Assembly (NCBI RefSeq): GCF_900187185.1
Contig: NZ_LT906465.1
Span: 248,001-312,000 of the forward strand
DNA length: 64,000 bases
DNA from: Chryseobacterium taklimakanense
GTDB lineage: Bacteria; Bacteroidota; Bacteroidia; Flavobacteriales; Weeksellaceae
Direction of reading: 5' to 3'
Translations under genes and position numbers: made by a program
Notes under the pieces: model-generated
Seen by the model: only the letters and a program-made list of their open reading frames with translations
What the model was told of the DNA's origin: nothing
Databases searched by the model: none
In this document: piece after piece, positions 1 to 7,943 of the stretch
How the letters are laid out: each line of letters starts with the position of its first letter
Numbering within the stretch: position 1 is the first letter of the stretch

Positions 1-822
1 CAAAGTCCGGAAGCTTCCGCGCAGAATTTTTATTTTGTAATTTAAAATTCCGGCAATCTGCTTTTCGGAAAATCCCAGCGATTTCCACCCTTCTTCATCC
101 AGTTGGTTGGGATCGAAATAAGTGTAGTTGATTTTGGGTTTTTCCTTGAAACTGCCAGCATAGACCCTGGGCTGCTCATCGGTTTTCTCCGGTAGCAAAA
201 CGTAAGGCGACATTTGCGCAAACTGCTCTTCACTAATCATGAAACAGGCCTTCAGCTTCTCTTTACTCTGAAAACTTCCACCCAGATAGTTCTTGTATTT
301 CAGGATTGCCTCTGCCTGCCGCTCAGAAAATCCCATTGCAACCCAATCGTTTGTAGAAAAATTGTCCGGATTGAATTTGCCGGGAATATTAAGTTTCTTC
401 TTTTCAAAAGTTTTATAAGTAAAATTACCTTTTTTGGCGTCGTAATCGGTTTCCGGGAGAAGAATGTAGGGCTCAAGTTCTTTGTAACGGTCAACAATTG
501 GATAACACTTTCTGAACTGTTCTTTCGATCTGAATTCGCCGCCTATAATTCTTTTGTATTTCAGAATTGTAGCAACATCTCTGTCCGTAAACCCAAGATT
601 TTTCCATTGGCTTTGATCCAGGTCATTGGGATTAAATTCAGTAAGAATTATAGGTAAATCGGGAGTTGCCGAATTGGTTTTAAACTCAACATCTGATATT
701 TCCGGCTTTTGTTTCTGCTTATAAAGGGAAAATGCAAATTGAGTTGCAGCGATCGTCACTCCAAACAAAGCTAGGGCGATATACTGCCTGCGTCGGAGCC
801 GGTTTGGGAGATTGTTTTTCAT
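1..822 (-). CDS. ComEA-like helix-hairpin-helix repeat protein, 3' end outside window
   Basis: The frame is open for 274 codons from the ATG at 822 to the left edge, so the C-terminus is missing. Residues about 15-34 form one hydrophobic N-terminal segment (YIALALFGVTIAATQFAFSL), which fits a membrane anchor or uncleaved signal. Three homologous units follow, beginning near residues 59, 137 and 235 (FNPNDL, FNPDNF, FDPNQL). Each contains a helix-hairpin-helix such as LGFTDRDVATILKYK or MGFSERQAEAILKYK, followed by a GG(E/S)F turn and, in the first two units, a PYxLLP end. In this family the HhH motif binds DNA without sequence specificity, as in ComEA, the DNA receptor for uptake. Anchored multi-HhH proteins are common in Flavobacteriia, but their role there is not settled. 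The fold is well supported; a role in competence is inference. Confidence 0.85.
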   Translation of the reverse strand, partial: MKNNLPNRLRRRQYIALALFGVTIAATQFAFSLYKQKQKPEISDVEFKTNSATPDLPIILTEFNPNDLDQSQWKNLGFTDRDVATILKYKRIIGGEFRSKEQFRKCYPIVDRYKELEPYILLPETDYDAKKGNFTYKTFEKKKLNIPGKFNPDNFSTNDWVAMGFSERQAEAILKYKNYLGGSFQSKEKLKACFMISEEQFAQMSPYVLLPEKTDEQPRVYAGSFKEKPKINYTYFDPNQLDEEGWKSLGFSEKQIAGILNYKIKILRGSFRTL

Positions 823-878
823 TATTCTCAGTTTTCTGACTAAAATTAATCAAAAAACTTAAATGAAATTCAATATTC

Positions 879-1118
879 TTATGAAATTGATTTTCTTCGC
901 AGAAGAACTCTTTCGATAAAAAGTTTCAGATAACTTATGGCTACGACAATAATCAGCAAGTCGGCAAAGTTAACCCCTAAACTGTATGCAAAACTTTCAA
1001 CGTCAGCCGGAAAGTTCAAGCCTCTGTCAAAATATTCAGAGATAATTTTAGAAGATTTTACTCCGAAGGATATGGCAAAAAATGTTATGAAAATTGGATT
1101 TTGGATTAGATTTTTCAT
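879..1118 (-). CDS. Small membrane protein coupled to a MerR regulator
   Basis: This is a 79-residue protein with hydrophobic stretches at about residues 8-20 (IFITFFAISFGV) and 52-68 (ADLLIIVVAISYLKLFI), ending in a basic tail (ERVLLRRKS). It looks like a small inner-membrane protein with one or two helices. Its ATG overlaps the stop of the upstream MerR gene by four bases, so the two are almost certainly cotranscribed and translationally coupled. I do not recognise a family. The coupling suggests a function or regulation shared with the MerR protein, but the sequence does not show which. Confidence 0.65.
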   Translation of the reverse strand: MKNLIQNPIFITFFAISFGVKSSKIISEYFDRGLNFPADVESFAYSLGVNFADLLIIVVAISYLKLFIERVLLRRKSIS

Positions 1119-1468
1119 GGTTGTTCGTTTTCAGGTTTATCAGTCAATGAATCCTTTAGTTTCTGCAATTCAGCTTTTACAAATTCCAGACGGTCGATCA
1201 TGGTAACGGTTTCTGAAATTTTTGAGTTGGTCGTCAGTGCGATGCGCGCTCCGTCCAAAGTATAACCTTTTTCTTTAACCAAATGATAGATGATTTTCAA
1301 ATTCTTGAGGTCTTCCGGCGTAAAATACCGGTTTCCTTTCTTATTTTTCTTCGGACGAAGGATCGGAAATTCCTGTTCCCAATATCTTAAAAGTGAGGTG
1401 TTTACATCGAAAGCTTTAGCAACTTCTCCGATGGAATAGTAAAGTTTATCAGGTAATTCAAGTTTCAT
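1115..1468 (-). CDS. MerR-family transcriptional regulator
   Basis: This 117-residue protein starts its winged helix-turn-helix near residue 8 (YYSIGEVAKAFDVNTSLLRY). It continues with the MerR wing residues W-E-x-x-F, the basic NKKGNRYFTPEDL segment and the second HTH (VKEKGYTLDGARIALT) to about residue 80. The last 30 residues are Glu/Lys/Leu-rich and probably form the short dimerisation coiled coil. There is no effector domain and no conserved cysteine, so metal sensing is unlikely. This short type is widespread in Bacteroidota as an uncharacterised single-copy regulator. It is cotranscribed with the small membrane gene that overlaps its stop. Target genes cannot be read from the sequence. 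Confidence 0.9.
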   Translation of the reverse strand: MKLELPDKLYYSIGEVAKAFDVNTSLLRYWEQEFPILRPKKNKKGNRYFTPEDLKNLKIIYHLVKEKGYTLDGARIALTTNSKISETVTMIDRLEFVKAELQKLKDSLTDKPENEQP

Positions 1469-1582
1469 TAAAGCAAAGATAAAAATTTCCCTTTAACTTA
1501 AAGTAAATCTTTAATTCAAAATCTTTTGCTTAAAGCTAAATGAAAATCTTGAGTAACAGTATTATATATCAATAATTTTTAT

Positions 1583-1590
1583 TAATTTTG
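1583..1590 (+). promoter_or_regulatory. Bacteroidota-type promoter core for rpsA
   Basis: TAATTTTG matches the flavobacterial -7 consensus TAnnTTTG and lies 117 bases before the rpsA start. No TTG element is seen at the ideal 17-23 base spacing upstream, so the -33 half is weak. Transcription should begin near 1596, just before the possible leader structure at 1601-1680. Confidence 0.55.
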
Positions 1591-1600
1591 CACCACTTTT

Positions 1601-1680
1601 TTGTGGGCAAGGTCTGTGAAAGTAAACAATTCATAACTAACATCTTCCGTATTTCTAAAACCCACAGCAACAGACTTTAG
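1601..1680 (+). ncRNA. Structured 5' leader of rpsA (candidate H-type pseudoknot)
   Basis: Two complementary pairs interleave. TGTGGG at 1602-1607 matches CCCACA at 1661-1666, and GTCTGT at 1612-1617 matches ACAGAC at 1670-1675. The order a-b-a'-b' allows either two mutually exclusive hairpins or one pseudoknot. The leader sits directly between the promoter core and the S1 start codon, as expected for an autogenous control element. I assign no named RNA family; the structure is read by eye only. Confidence 0.45.
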
Positions 1681-1706
1681 AAAGAAGGAATACAAATTTA
1701 GAATTT

Positions 1707-3485
1707 ATGTCTGAAAACAAAGACGCGGTTCTGATGAACCAAAACGTAGCACCTGAACAGTTTGACTGGGATTCTTTCGAATCCGGACTGGATGCTGAAG
1801 CCAGAAAAGAAAAAAGTGACCTTGAAGAAATCTACAAAGGTTCTTTGAGCGATCTTGAGGACAATGATGTTCTTGTGGGTAAAGTTGTAAGACTTACTGA
1901 CAAAGAAGCTATCGTTGACATCAACTTCAAATCTGAAGGTGTGATTTCTCTGAACGAATTCCGTTACAACCAAGGCCTGCAGGTAGGTGACGAGGTTGAA
2001 GTAATGGTTGACAGAAGAGAAGACAAAACCGGCCAACTGCAACTTTCCCACAAAAAAGCCAGAACACTTAAGGCTTGGGACAAAGTAAACGAACTTCACG
2101 AAAGCGGAGAAATCGTAAACGGTTTTGTAAAATCAAGAACCAAAGGTGGTATGATCGTAGATGTACACGGTATAGAAGCGTTCTTGCCAGGTTCACAAAT
2201 CGATGTGAAGCCAATTAAAGATTACGATCAGTTCGTAGGTAAAACAATGGAGTTCAAAGTTGTGAAAATCAACCCTGAGTTCAAAAACGTTGTAGTATCT
2301 CACAAAGCATTGATCGAAGCTGACATCGAAGGACAGAAAAAAGAAATCATCGCTCAATTGGAGAAAGGACAGGTTCTTGAAGGAACAGTGAAAAACATTA
2401 CTTCTTACGGTGTATTCATCGACCTAGGTGGTGTTGACGGTTTGATCCACATTACTGACCTTTCTTGGAGCAGAGTTAACCATCCGTCAGAAATTCTTGA
2501 AGACGGGCAGACTGTAAAAGTTGTAATCCTTGATTTCGATGATGAGAAAACAAGAATCCAGCTTGGTATGAAGCAGCTTGAACCTCACCCTTGGGATGCA
2601 CTTTCTGCTGACTTGAAAGTTGGTGATAAAGTAAAAGGAAAAGTGGTAGTTCTTGCGGACTATGGTGCTTTTGTAGAAATTGCTCCAGGTGTAGAAGGTT
2701 TGATCCACGTTTCTGAAATGTCTTGGTCTACACACCTTAGAAGCGCAGGCGACTTCGTGAAAGTAGGTGATGAAGTAGAAGCTGAAGTATTGACTTTAGA
2801 CAGAGAAGACAGAAAAATCTCTCTTGGTATCAAGCAATTGAGCAAAGATCCATGGGAAAATATCGAAGCTAAATATCCGGTTGGTTCTCAGCACGTAGGT
2901 ACTGTGAGAAACTTCACAAACTTCGGTGTATTCGTAGAACTTGAAGAAGGTATCGACGGACTGATCTACATTTCTGACCTTTCCTGGACTAAAAAAATCA
3001 AGCATCCAAGCGAATTCTGCAACGTAGGCGACAAACTTGATGTGGTAGTTCTTGAGCTGGATACTGCTGCAAGAAGACTTTCTCTAGGACACAAGCAACT
3101 TCAGGAAAACCCTTGGGATAAATTCGAAACTAAATATGCTGAAGGCACCGTACACAACGGAACTGCAACTGATGTATTCGACAAAGGTGCACAGGTACAG
3201 TTTGAAGATGCTGAAGTAGAAGCGTTCTGCCCATCGAGATTGTTGGAAAAAGAAGACGGCTCCAAAATCAAGAAAGGTGAAACTGCTGATTTCAAAGTAA
3301 TCGAATTCAACAAGGAGTTCAAGAGAGTAGTAGTGTCTCACACAGGTACTTTCAGAGACGAAGAAAGAAGAAATGCTAAAGAAGCTGCTGCAAAACCAGC
3401 TGCAACTTCAGGTGAAGAGAAAACCACTCTTGGTGATATCGACGCTTTAGCAGAACTTAAAAAGAAAATGGAAGGCGGTAACTAA
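1707..3485 (+). CDS. rpsA: 30S ribosomal protein S1
   Basis: This 592-residue protein has six S1 (OB-fold) repeats, beginning near residues 50, 130, 218, 303, 390 and 475. Repeats three to five are the most canonical, with GVFIDLGGVDGLIHITDLSW-type cores. S1 binds single-stranded mRNA on the 30S subunit. It should matter especially in a lineage whose mRNAs lack Shine-Dalgarno sequences, as is seen throughout this window. The length fits Bacteroidota S1 proteins. The N-terminal 45 residues are acidic and the C-terminus ends in a low-complexity Ala/Lys/Glu tail. The gene has its own promoter, a long structured leader and a strong terminator, so it is monocistronic. Confidence 0.98.
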   Translation: MSENKDAVLMNQNVAPEQFDWDSFESGLDAEARKEKSDLEEIYKGSLSDLEDNDVLVGKVVRLTDKEAIVDINFKSEGVISLNEFRYNQGLQVGDEVEVMVDRREDKTGQLQLSHKKARTLKAWDKVNELHESGEIVNGFVKSRTKGGMIVDVHGIEAFLPGSQIDVKPIKDYDQFVGKTMEFKVVKINPEFKNVVVSHKALIEADIEGQKKEIIAQLEKGQVLEGTVKNITSYGVFIDLGGVDGLIHITDLSWSRVNHPSEILEDGQTVKVVILDFDDEKTRIQLGMKQLEPHPWDALSADLKVGDKVKGKVVVLADYGAFVEIAPGVEGLIHVSEMSWSTHLRSAGDFVKVGDEVEAEVLTLDREDRKISLGIKQLSKDPWENIEAKYPVGSQHVGTVRNFTNFGVFVELEEGIDGLIYISDLSWTKKIKHPSEFCNVGDKLDVVVLELDTAARRLSLGHKQLQENPWDKFETKYAEGTVHNGTATDVFDKGAQVQFEDAEVEAFCPSRLLEKEDGSKIKKGETADFKVIEFNKEFKRVVVSHTGTFRDEERRNAKEAAAKPAATSGEEKTTLGDIDALAELKKKMEGGN

Positions 3486-3508
3486 TCCGGCTGAAATTTA
3501 ATAAATTT

Positions 3509-3539
3509 AAACCGTCCTGTTTTGCAGGGCGGTTTTTTT
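3509..3539 (+). terminator. Terminator of rpsA
   Basis: A nine-pair stem ACCGTCCTG/CAGGGCGGT with one T-G wobble and a four-base loop is followed by seven Ts, 26 bases after the rpsA stop. Confidence 0.9.
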
Positions 3540-3581
3540 ATGGAATTAATTTTGTAGTTTTGGATATCAAATCACCACACA

Positions 3582-3749
3582 ATGACTGTAAAAATTGATA
3601 AAAAAGATTCTAAAAATCTTAAAAAAATATTGAATGAAAAACTTAAGAAAACTCCAAAAAAAGGTAATTTATCTAAACACTTTGGTAAATTAAAAAGAAA
3701 TTTGGATGGGCTTGAGTATCAAAATTCTATAAGGGAAAATGAAGATTGA
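3582..3749 (+). CDS. Small basic protein, probable antitoxin of a PIN-toxin pair
   Basis: This 55-residue Lys-rich ORF (about 17 lysines) overlaps the downstream PIN gene by 11 bases, the arrangement expected of an antitoxin-toxin pair with translational coupling. The sequence opens MTVKIDKKDSKNLKKILNEK and contains LSKHFGKLKRNLDGLEYQ. The second part resembles the short C-terminal segments by which Bacteroidota antitoxins wrap PIN toxins. No ribbon-helix-helix or AbrB motif is visible. Position is the main support. Base composition is strongly A-rich, more so than the flanking genes, which may hint at horizontal acquisition. Confidence 0.6.
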   Translation: MTVKIDKKDSKNLKKILNEKLKKTPKKGNLSKHFGKLKRNLDGLEYQNSIRENED

Positions 3750-4104
3750 TTTTATTGCTGATACAAATATCCTCATTTACATTCACGAAGGAAATGAAAT
3801 CGTAGAAAGTTTTATGGATTACAATTTTGGAATTTCATTTATTTCCGAAATTGAATTACTAGGTTTTAAAAATATTTCTAAAAGTGAAGAAACAAAATTG
3901 AAGCAGCTCATTTCTGATTGTTTTTATATTGATTGGAATTCAAAATTAAAGGATCAAACAATAGAGCTAAAGAAGAAATACGGAATAAAACTTCCTGATT
4001 CTATAATAGCTGCAACATCTATTGTATATGCTATTCCTTTAGTGACAGCTGATAAAGGCTTTGTGAAAATTAATGAACTAGATTTAATTTTACTTGAAGT
4101 TTAA
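3739..4104 (+). CDS. PIN-domain (VapC-like) ribonuclease toxin
   Basis: The 121-residue length is typical of a single PIN domain. The acidic metal-binding residues are present: D8 in FIADTNILIY, E39 in SEIELLG, D87 in LPDSIIAATS and D105 in VTADKGF. In this family these residues hold one or two Mg/Mn ions and cleave RNA, often tRNA or rRNA in VapC toxins. The start codon lies within the end of the preceding 55-residue gene. The pair has no obvious promoter of its own beyond the AT-rich gap after the rpsA terminator. Toxicity and target are inferred from the family. Confidence 0.85.
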   Translation: MKIDFIADTNILIYIHEGNEIVESFMDYNFGISFISEIELLGFKNISKSEETKLKQLISDCFYIDWNSKLKDQTIELKKKYGIKLPDSIIAATSIVYAIPLVTADKGFVKINELDLILLEV

Positions 4105-4105
4105 G

Positions 4106-4621
4106 ATGGAGCAGAATTTTCAAACTTTCCACGAAGCCTGCACCTTCATCCAAAACCTGCCGTACAGGCGCAATCAAGATAAATCAAATCTCAACTGCGT
4201 CATAGAAGACAATGGTGGAACATGCAGCACCAAACACGCTTTCCTGAAAGATTTTGCGGATAAAAACGGCATTGAAAATGTGCAGCTGATGTTAGGAATT
4301 TTTAAGATGAAAGGTTCCTACAACAAAAAACTGATTCCAGTTCTAGAAAAATACGGATTGAATGAAATGCCGGAAGCGCACAATTACCTTAGAATAAATG
4401 GTGAAATAAAGGATTTTACAACAAATAAATCATCTGCGGAAGATTTCAGGAATGATTTAGTAAAAGAAATAGAAATCAATCCCGATCAAATAACTGATTT
4501 CAAAGTGGAGTATCACCGCAATTTTTTAAAGGATTATTTAAGCAACAATCCTGAAATCCCTTACACTTTAGAGGAATTTTGGACGATACGTGAAGCATGT
4601 ATCGAAACTTTGCAAAGCTGA
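4106..4621 (+). CDS. Transglutaminase-like / papain-fold protein of unknown role
   Basis: I chose the ATG at 4106, one base after the PIN-gene stop; a TTG at 4094 would start inside that gene. The 171-residue protein shows a plausible Cys-His-Asp arrangement in the order of transglutaminase-like folds: C40 in NGGTCSTKHAFL, H92 in PEAHNYLRI and D103 in EIKDFT. The spacing and the hydrophobic strand before H92 fit such a fold, but the similarity is weak and seen by eye only. It could be a small cysteine peptidase or amidase. It may be cotranscribed with the toxin module, although its codon use looks more like the host genes. Confidence 0.55.
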   Translation: MEQNFQTFHEACTFIQNLPYRRNQDKSNLNCVIEDNGGTCSTKHAFLKDFADKNGIENVQLMLGIFKMKGSYNKKLIPVLEKYGLNEMPEAHNYLRINGEIKDFTTNKSSAEDFRNDLVKEIEINPDQITDFKVEYHRNFLKDYLSNNPEIPYTLEEFWTIREACIETLQS

Positions 4622-4624
4622 ATT

Positions 4625-4885
4625 TTAATCCTTAATTTTAACCGCTTCATCTATATCCGGGCTCGCACTCACTTTCGCGTCAAAATCAGAATATGACATC
4701 CTCTTTCTGATAACTTTAAGCAAAATAAAACCTGCAAGCGCACCAGCTGCTGTCATCACCACCAAAAGGATATTCCCGGTTTGGCCGCCAATAGCAACTT
4801 TACAAATAAGCCCCAGAACAACGCCAACGAGGAATGGCGAAGCAAAGATTTTAGTTCCGAAAAGGGATTCTACAAACTTTTCCAT
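4625..4885 (-). CDS. Small two-helix membrane protein
   Basis: This 86-residue protein has hydrophobic segments at about residues 14-32 (ASPFLVGVVLGLICKVAI) and 38-58 (NILLVVMTAAGALAGFILLK), followed by a charged cytoplasmic-type tail rich in Asp and Lys. The GxxxG-like spacing suggests a packed helical hairpin. I recognise no family. It is convergent with the preceding gene with three bases between them, and separated from rpe by 143 bases that hold the rpe terminator. Confidence 0.65.
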   Translation of the reverse strand: MEKFVESLFGTKIFASPFLVGVVLGLICKVAIGGQTGNILLVVMTAAGALAGFILLKVIRKRMSYSDFDAKVSASPDIDEAVKIKD

Positions 4886-4991
4886 TTCTATTAATTTTAA
4901 ATAAAGGTAAATAAAATTTCAAAACAAAAAGATGTGTTTGAATTATTTTTATGTCTAATAACTTAATAATCAATTAGAATCTGTATAATGG

Positions 4992-5025
4992 AAAAAAAAT
5001 AAAAGGCAGTCGATTCCACTGCCTT
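4992..5025 (-). terminator. Terminator of the M42 peptidase-rpe operon
   Basis: Read on the minus strand, AAGGCAGT (5025-5018) and ACTGCCTT (5010-5003) form an eight-pair stem with a seven-base loop, followed by a T-rich run. It begins four bases after the rpe stop. Confidence 0.85.
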
Positions 5026-5028
5026 GTT

Positions 5029-5679
5029 CTATATTTTTAAAAGTTCAATGGTCTTCTCAGGATTTTCACTGCTGAAAACCGCATTTCCGGCCACCAGAAC
5101 ATCGGCACCCGCATCGAAAAGTTTTGCCGAATTGTCAACATTCACCCCGCCGTCAACTTGGATTAAAGCTGTGGAATTATTGCTTAAAATCAAATCTTTC
5201 GTTTCAGAAATCTTCTTGTAAGTATTCTCAATGAATTTTTGCCCGCCAAATCCAGGGTTTACGCTCATTAACAAAACCAAATCCACTTCAGAAATGATGT
5301 CTTCCAGCATCAGAACCGGCGTAGAAGGATTTAAAACAACACCAGCTTTAGCGCCTTTATCCTGAATGAGATTAATTGTCCTGTGCAAATGCGTACACGC
5401 TTCATAGTGAACGGAAACCAGATCCGCTCCCTGATTAATGAATTCTTCCACGTATTTTTCCGGCTCCACAATCATCAGGTGCACATCAACAAACTTTTTT
5501 GCGTGCTCGCGAACTGTTTTCATTACCGGAAATCCGAAAGAAATATTCGGCACGAATCTTCCGTCCATTACATCCACGTGAAACCAGTCTGCCTGGCTCC
5601 TGTTCAGCATTTCTATATCACGCTGCAAATTCCCGAAATCCGCAGACAAAAGGGAAGGAGCGATTAACCTGTTCTTCAT
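5029..5679 (-). CDS. rpe: Ribulose-phosphate 3-epimerase
   Basis: This 216-residue TIM-barrel enzyme interconverts D-ribulose 5-phosphate and D-xylulose 5-phosphate in the pentose phosphate pathway. The signature residues are present: SADFGNL near the N-terminus, H34 and D36 in WFHVDVMDGRFVPN, H67 in DVHLMIVEP, the phosphate loop VNPGFGGQKF and the second catalytic Asp in IQVDGGVN. These histidines and aspartates bind the catalytic metal in the family. The length is standard. It lies 19 bases downstream of the M42 peptidase on the same strand, so the two are probably one transcript, ended by the hairpin just past rpe. Confidence 0.97.
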   Translation of the reverse strand: MKNRLIAPSLLSADFGNLQRDIEMLNRSQADWFHVDVMDGRFVPNISFGFPVMKTVREHAKKFVDVHLMIVEPEKYVEEFINQGADLVSVHYEACTHLHRTINLIQDKGAKAGVVLNPSTPVLMLEDIISEVDLVLLMSVNPGFGGQKFIENTYKKISETKDLILSNNSTALIQVDGGVNVDNSAKLFDAGADVLVAGNAVFSSENPEKTIELLKI

Positions 5680-5698
5680 TTTATTTTAAATTTATTTT

Positions 5699-6775
5699 TT
5701 AATGGTATTTCAAATTCATTGTTGGCTTGATCTGAAGGAGCGTTTCATAAATCAGCTTGATGACATTTGCAACATCTTCTCTTTCTACCATCTCAACAGT
5801 GGTGTGCATGTAACGCAGTGGCAGCGAGATCAGCGCGCTCGGAACACCGCCATTGGAATGGGCAAATACATCGGTATCTGTTCCAGTGGCGCGGCTTGCA
5901 GCGGCTCTCTGAAAAGGAATTTTCTTAGATCTTGCAGTTTCTACAATAATTTCACGGATATTGTGATGAACGCTCGGAGCAAAAAAAACGACTGGCCCGT
6001 CGCCACACTTCTGTTCGCCCTCTTTTTTCTTATCGATCATCGGAGTTGTGGTGTCGTGCGTAACATCTGTAATGATCGCGATGTTTGGTTTTATAGTGTC
6101 CGCAATCATATCAGCACCATAAAGGCCAACTTCTTCCTGAACAGAATTCACGATATAAAGGCCGAAAGGCAGTTTGTTTTTGTTGTCTTTCAGCATTTTT
6201 GCTACTTCGGCAATCATAAAACCACCGATTCTGTTATCGAGTGCGCGACATACGAAATAGCGGTCATTCAGTTCAAAAAATTCATCAGGATACGTGATCA
6301 TGCAGCCAACGTGAATTCCCATTTCCTCGACTTCTTTTTTGGTTTTTGCGCCACAATCGATAAAAATATTTTCAATCTTTGGAACAGGCTCGTTCTGGTT
6401 TGCGCTTCTGGTATGAATGGCCGGCCAGCCGAAAACACCCTTTACAGTTCCTTTTTCTCCGTGGATATGTACCACTTTTGACGGTGCGATCGCCTGATCA
6501 GAACCGCCGTTTCTGATGACGTAGATCAGGCCGTCATCAGTAATATAATTAACATACCACGAGATTTCGTCGGCATGCGCCTCAATTACAACTTTAAATT
6601 CAGCTTCCGGATTGATGATGCCGTAGCACGTTCCATAATGATCAAATTCAATCTTATCTACATAAGGCTTCAGGTAATTCATCCAGATTTCCTGCCCATT
6701 TCGCTCGTAACCTGTTGGCGATGCGGCGTTTAAATATTCTTCTAAAAAGTGTAAAGATTTTTTTTGAAATTTCAT
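5699..6775 (-). CDS. M42-family metallo-aminopeptidase
   Basis: The 358 residues are about the normal length for M42 (FrvX/glutamyl-aminopeptidase-type) enzymes, which form large tetrahedral cytosolic complexes and trim peptides from the N-terminus. Visible motifs include the start LNAASPTGYE, the first zinc ligand in EAHADEISWYV, the bridging Asp in CRALDNRIGG, the catalytic Glu pair in NSVQEEVGLYGAD and the late His in RYMHTTVE. Such enzymes need two Zn or Co ions; all ligand segments look intact. Substrate preference cannot be told from the sequence. It is the first gene of a two-gene operon with rpe. Confidence 0.92.
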   Translation of the reverse strand: MKFQKKSLHFLEEYLNAASPTGYERNGQEIWMNYLKPYVDKIEFDHYGTCYGIINPEAEFKVVIEAHADEISWYVNYITDDGLIYVIRNGGSDQAIAPSKVVHIHGEKGTVKGVFGWPAIHTRSANQNEPVPKIENIFIDCGAKTKKEVEEMGIHVGCMITYPDEFFELNDRYFVCRALDNRIGGFMIAEVAKMLKDNKNKLPFGLYIVNSVQEEVGLYGADMIADTIKPNIAIITDVTHDTTTPMIDKKKEGEQKCGDGPVVFFAPSVHHNIREIIVETARSKKIPFQRAAASRATGTDTDVFAHSNGGVPSALISLPLRYMHTTVEMVEREDVANVIKLIYETLLQIKPTMNLKYH

Positions 6776-6828
6776 TAAAGGGAACGTTTTTTGTTAGTTT
6801 AAAGTCCGATTTTTAGTGAGTAAAAGTA

Positions 6829-7533
6829 ATGAAAATATATAAATTATTCTATATCGTCCTTTTGTTCTTGGGCGTTCACGCTTTTGGACAAACTGACACG
6901 ATAGCCAAACCTTTTAGCCAAATTCCGGCAGACGAACTGCGGACTGACGAGTTCGGAAACACCTACTACTACGACGAAAGGCAGCAAGCCAAAATCTATG
7001 AAATAAACGGTGAAACAGTAGTGGTGATGGATGAATTGGTGTTACAAAAAAAGCCACATTTTAATAATCAGCTGGACCGGAACTATTATTACTTTCTTAA
7101 TAAAAAGCTTAACCGCGTTTATCCTTTATTTTTGACGGCATTGCAGCAATACCGTGATCTCAATGCCCAGTTGGCCACTATGGAAGGTGCTGAAAAAAGA
7201 AAGTTTTCCCGGGAAATCCAGCAAAAACTTGCAGACCGGTATGAAGCTCAGTTGCGTGACCTCACCACAACCGAAGGACAGGTTTTTGCAAAATTGATGT
7301 ACCGGGCTACCGGCAAAACAGTCTATGAAATTATCAGGGAATTACGTGGCGGCTGGAGCGCTTTCTGGTGGAATGTAAAAGGCAACGCAGCCGATATTGA
7401 ACTGAAAAAAGAATATAACCCCTATAAATACAGGGATGATGAATTTGTGGAGTCGCTCTTGCAAAGCAACTGGAATGTGGGCTACCTGATCCCGTATCCG
7501 GGCTACCGCGATTTCAAAGTAAACAAAAACTAA
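6829..7533 (+). CDS. Secreted DUF4294-domain protein
   Basis: This 234-residue protein has a typical signal peptide (YKLFYIVLLFLGVHAFGQ), probably cleaved after residue 20. The mature part contains the Bacteroidota-specific DUF4294 region: an acidic TDEFGNTYYYDERQ segment, a Tyr-rich NYYYFLNKKLNRVYPLFLTAL stretch and a conserved ELRGGWSAFWWN block near residue 180. It is probably periplasmic. The family's function is unknown to me. It stands alone on the plus strand, and its last four bases overlap the convergent NUDIX gene. Confidence 0.85.
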   Translation: MKIYKLFYIVLLFLGVHAFGQTDTIAKPFSQIPADELRTDEFGNTYYYDERQQAKIYEINGETVVVMDELVLQKKPHFNNQLDRNYYYFLNKKLNRVYPLFLTALQQYRDLNAQLATMEGAEKRKFSREIQQKLADRYEAQLRDLTTTEGQVFAKLMYRATGKTVYEIIRELRGGWSAFWWNVKGNAADIELKKEYNPYKYRDDEFVESLLQSNWNVGYLIPYPGYRDFKVNKN

Positions 7534-7943
7534 AGGTAGGTTGCTTTAAGTTTTTCGAAAACAATTCTGTCTACAGGCAAATTAAATGGATTTGCTTCGG
7601 CGAGGGAAATCCATTCTGTATTTTCAATGGTGGAATCCATAATTTTCAGGGCTGATTCGTCCTTGATATCTGCAGTGTAATAAATCGTCAGCAATTGCTG
7701 GTTCTGTTTGAATTTTGATATTATGAAATCTTCCTGCGTGTAAAGGTGCTGAATGTTTTCAATTTCGAGATTCAGTTCCTCAGCAAATTCACGTTTCAGG
7801 CATTCAACCGTTCCTTCACCAAACTCAAGGCCGCCGCCCGGAAGCTTAATGAGTTTTTCGCCAACATATTCCTCAAACAAAGTGAATAATTTTTTATTTT
7901 TTATACACGCTGCGTAAACCCGGATATTGAAGCTGTTTATCAT
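7530..7943 (-). CDS. NUDIX hydrolase
   Basis: This 137-residue protein has an intact Nudix box, GGGLEFGEGTVECLKREF followed by AEEL, including the catalytic RE...EE residues that bind Mg. The family hydrolyses nucleoside diphosphates linked to another moiety; the exact substrate cannot be predicted. It overlaps the upstream mnmD gene by four bases, so the pair is translationally coupled and one operon. It is convergent with the DUF4294 gene with a four-base overlap, leaving no room for an intergenic terminator. Confidence 0.92.
   Translation of the reverse strand: MINSFNIRVYAACIKNKKLFTLFEEYVGEKLIKLPGGGLEFGEGTVECLKREFAEELNLEIENIQHLYTQEDFIISKFKQNQQLLTIYYTADIKDESALKIMDSTIENTEWISLAEANPFNLPVDRIVFEKLKATYL

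Noticed and set aside
5702-6481. 259-codon plus-strand frame
   Set aside because: It lies wholly antisense to the M42 peptidase gene, which has all family motifs; its own translation shows no recognisable fold and is rich in Cys, Phe and Asn runs from reversed codons.
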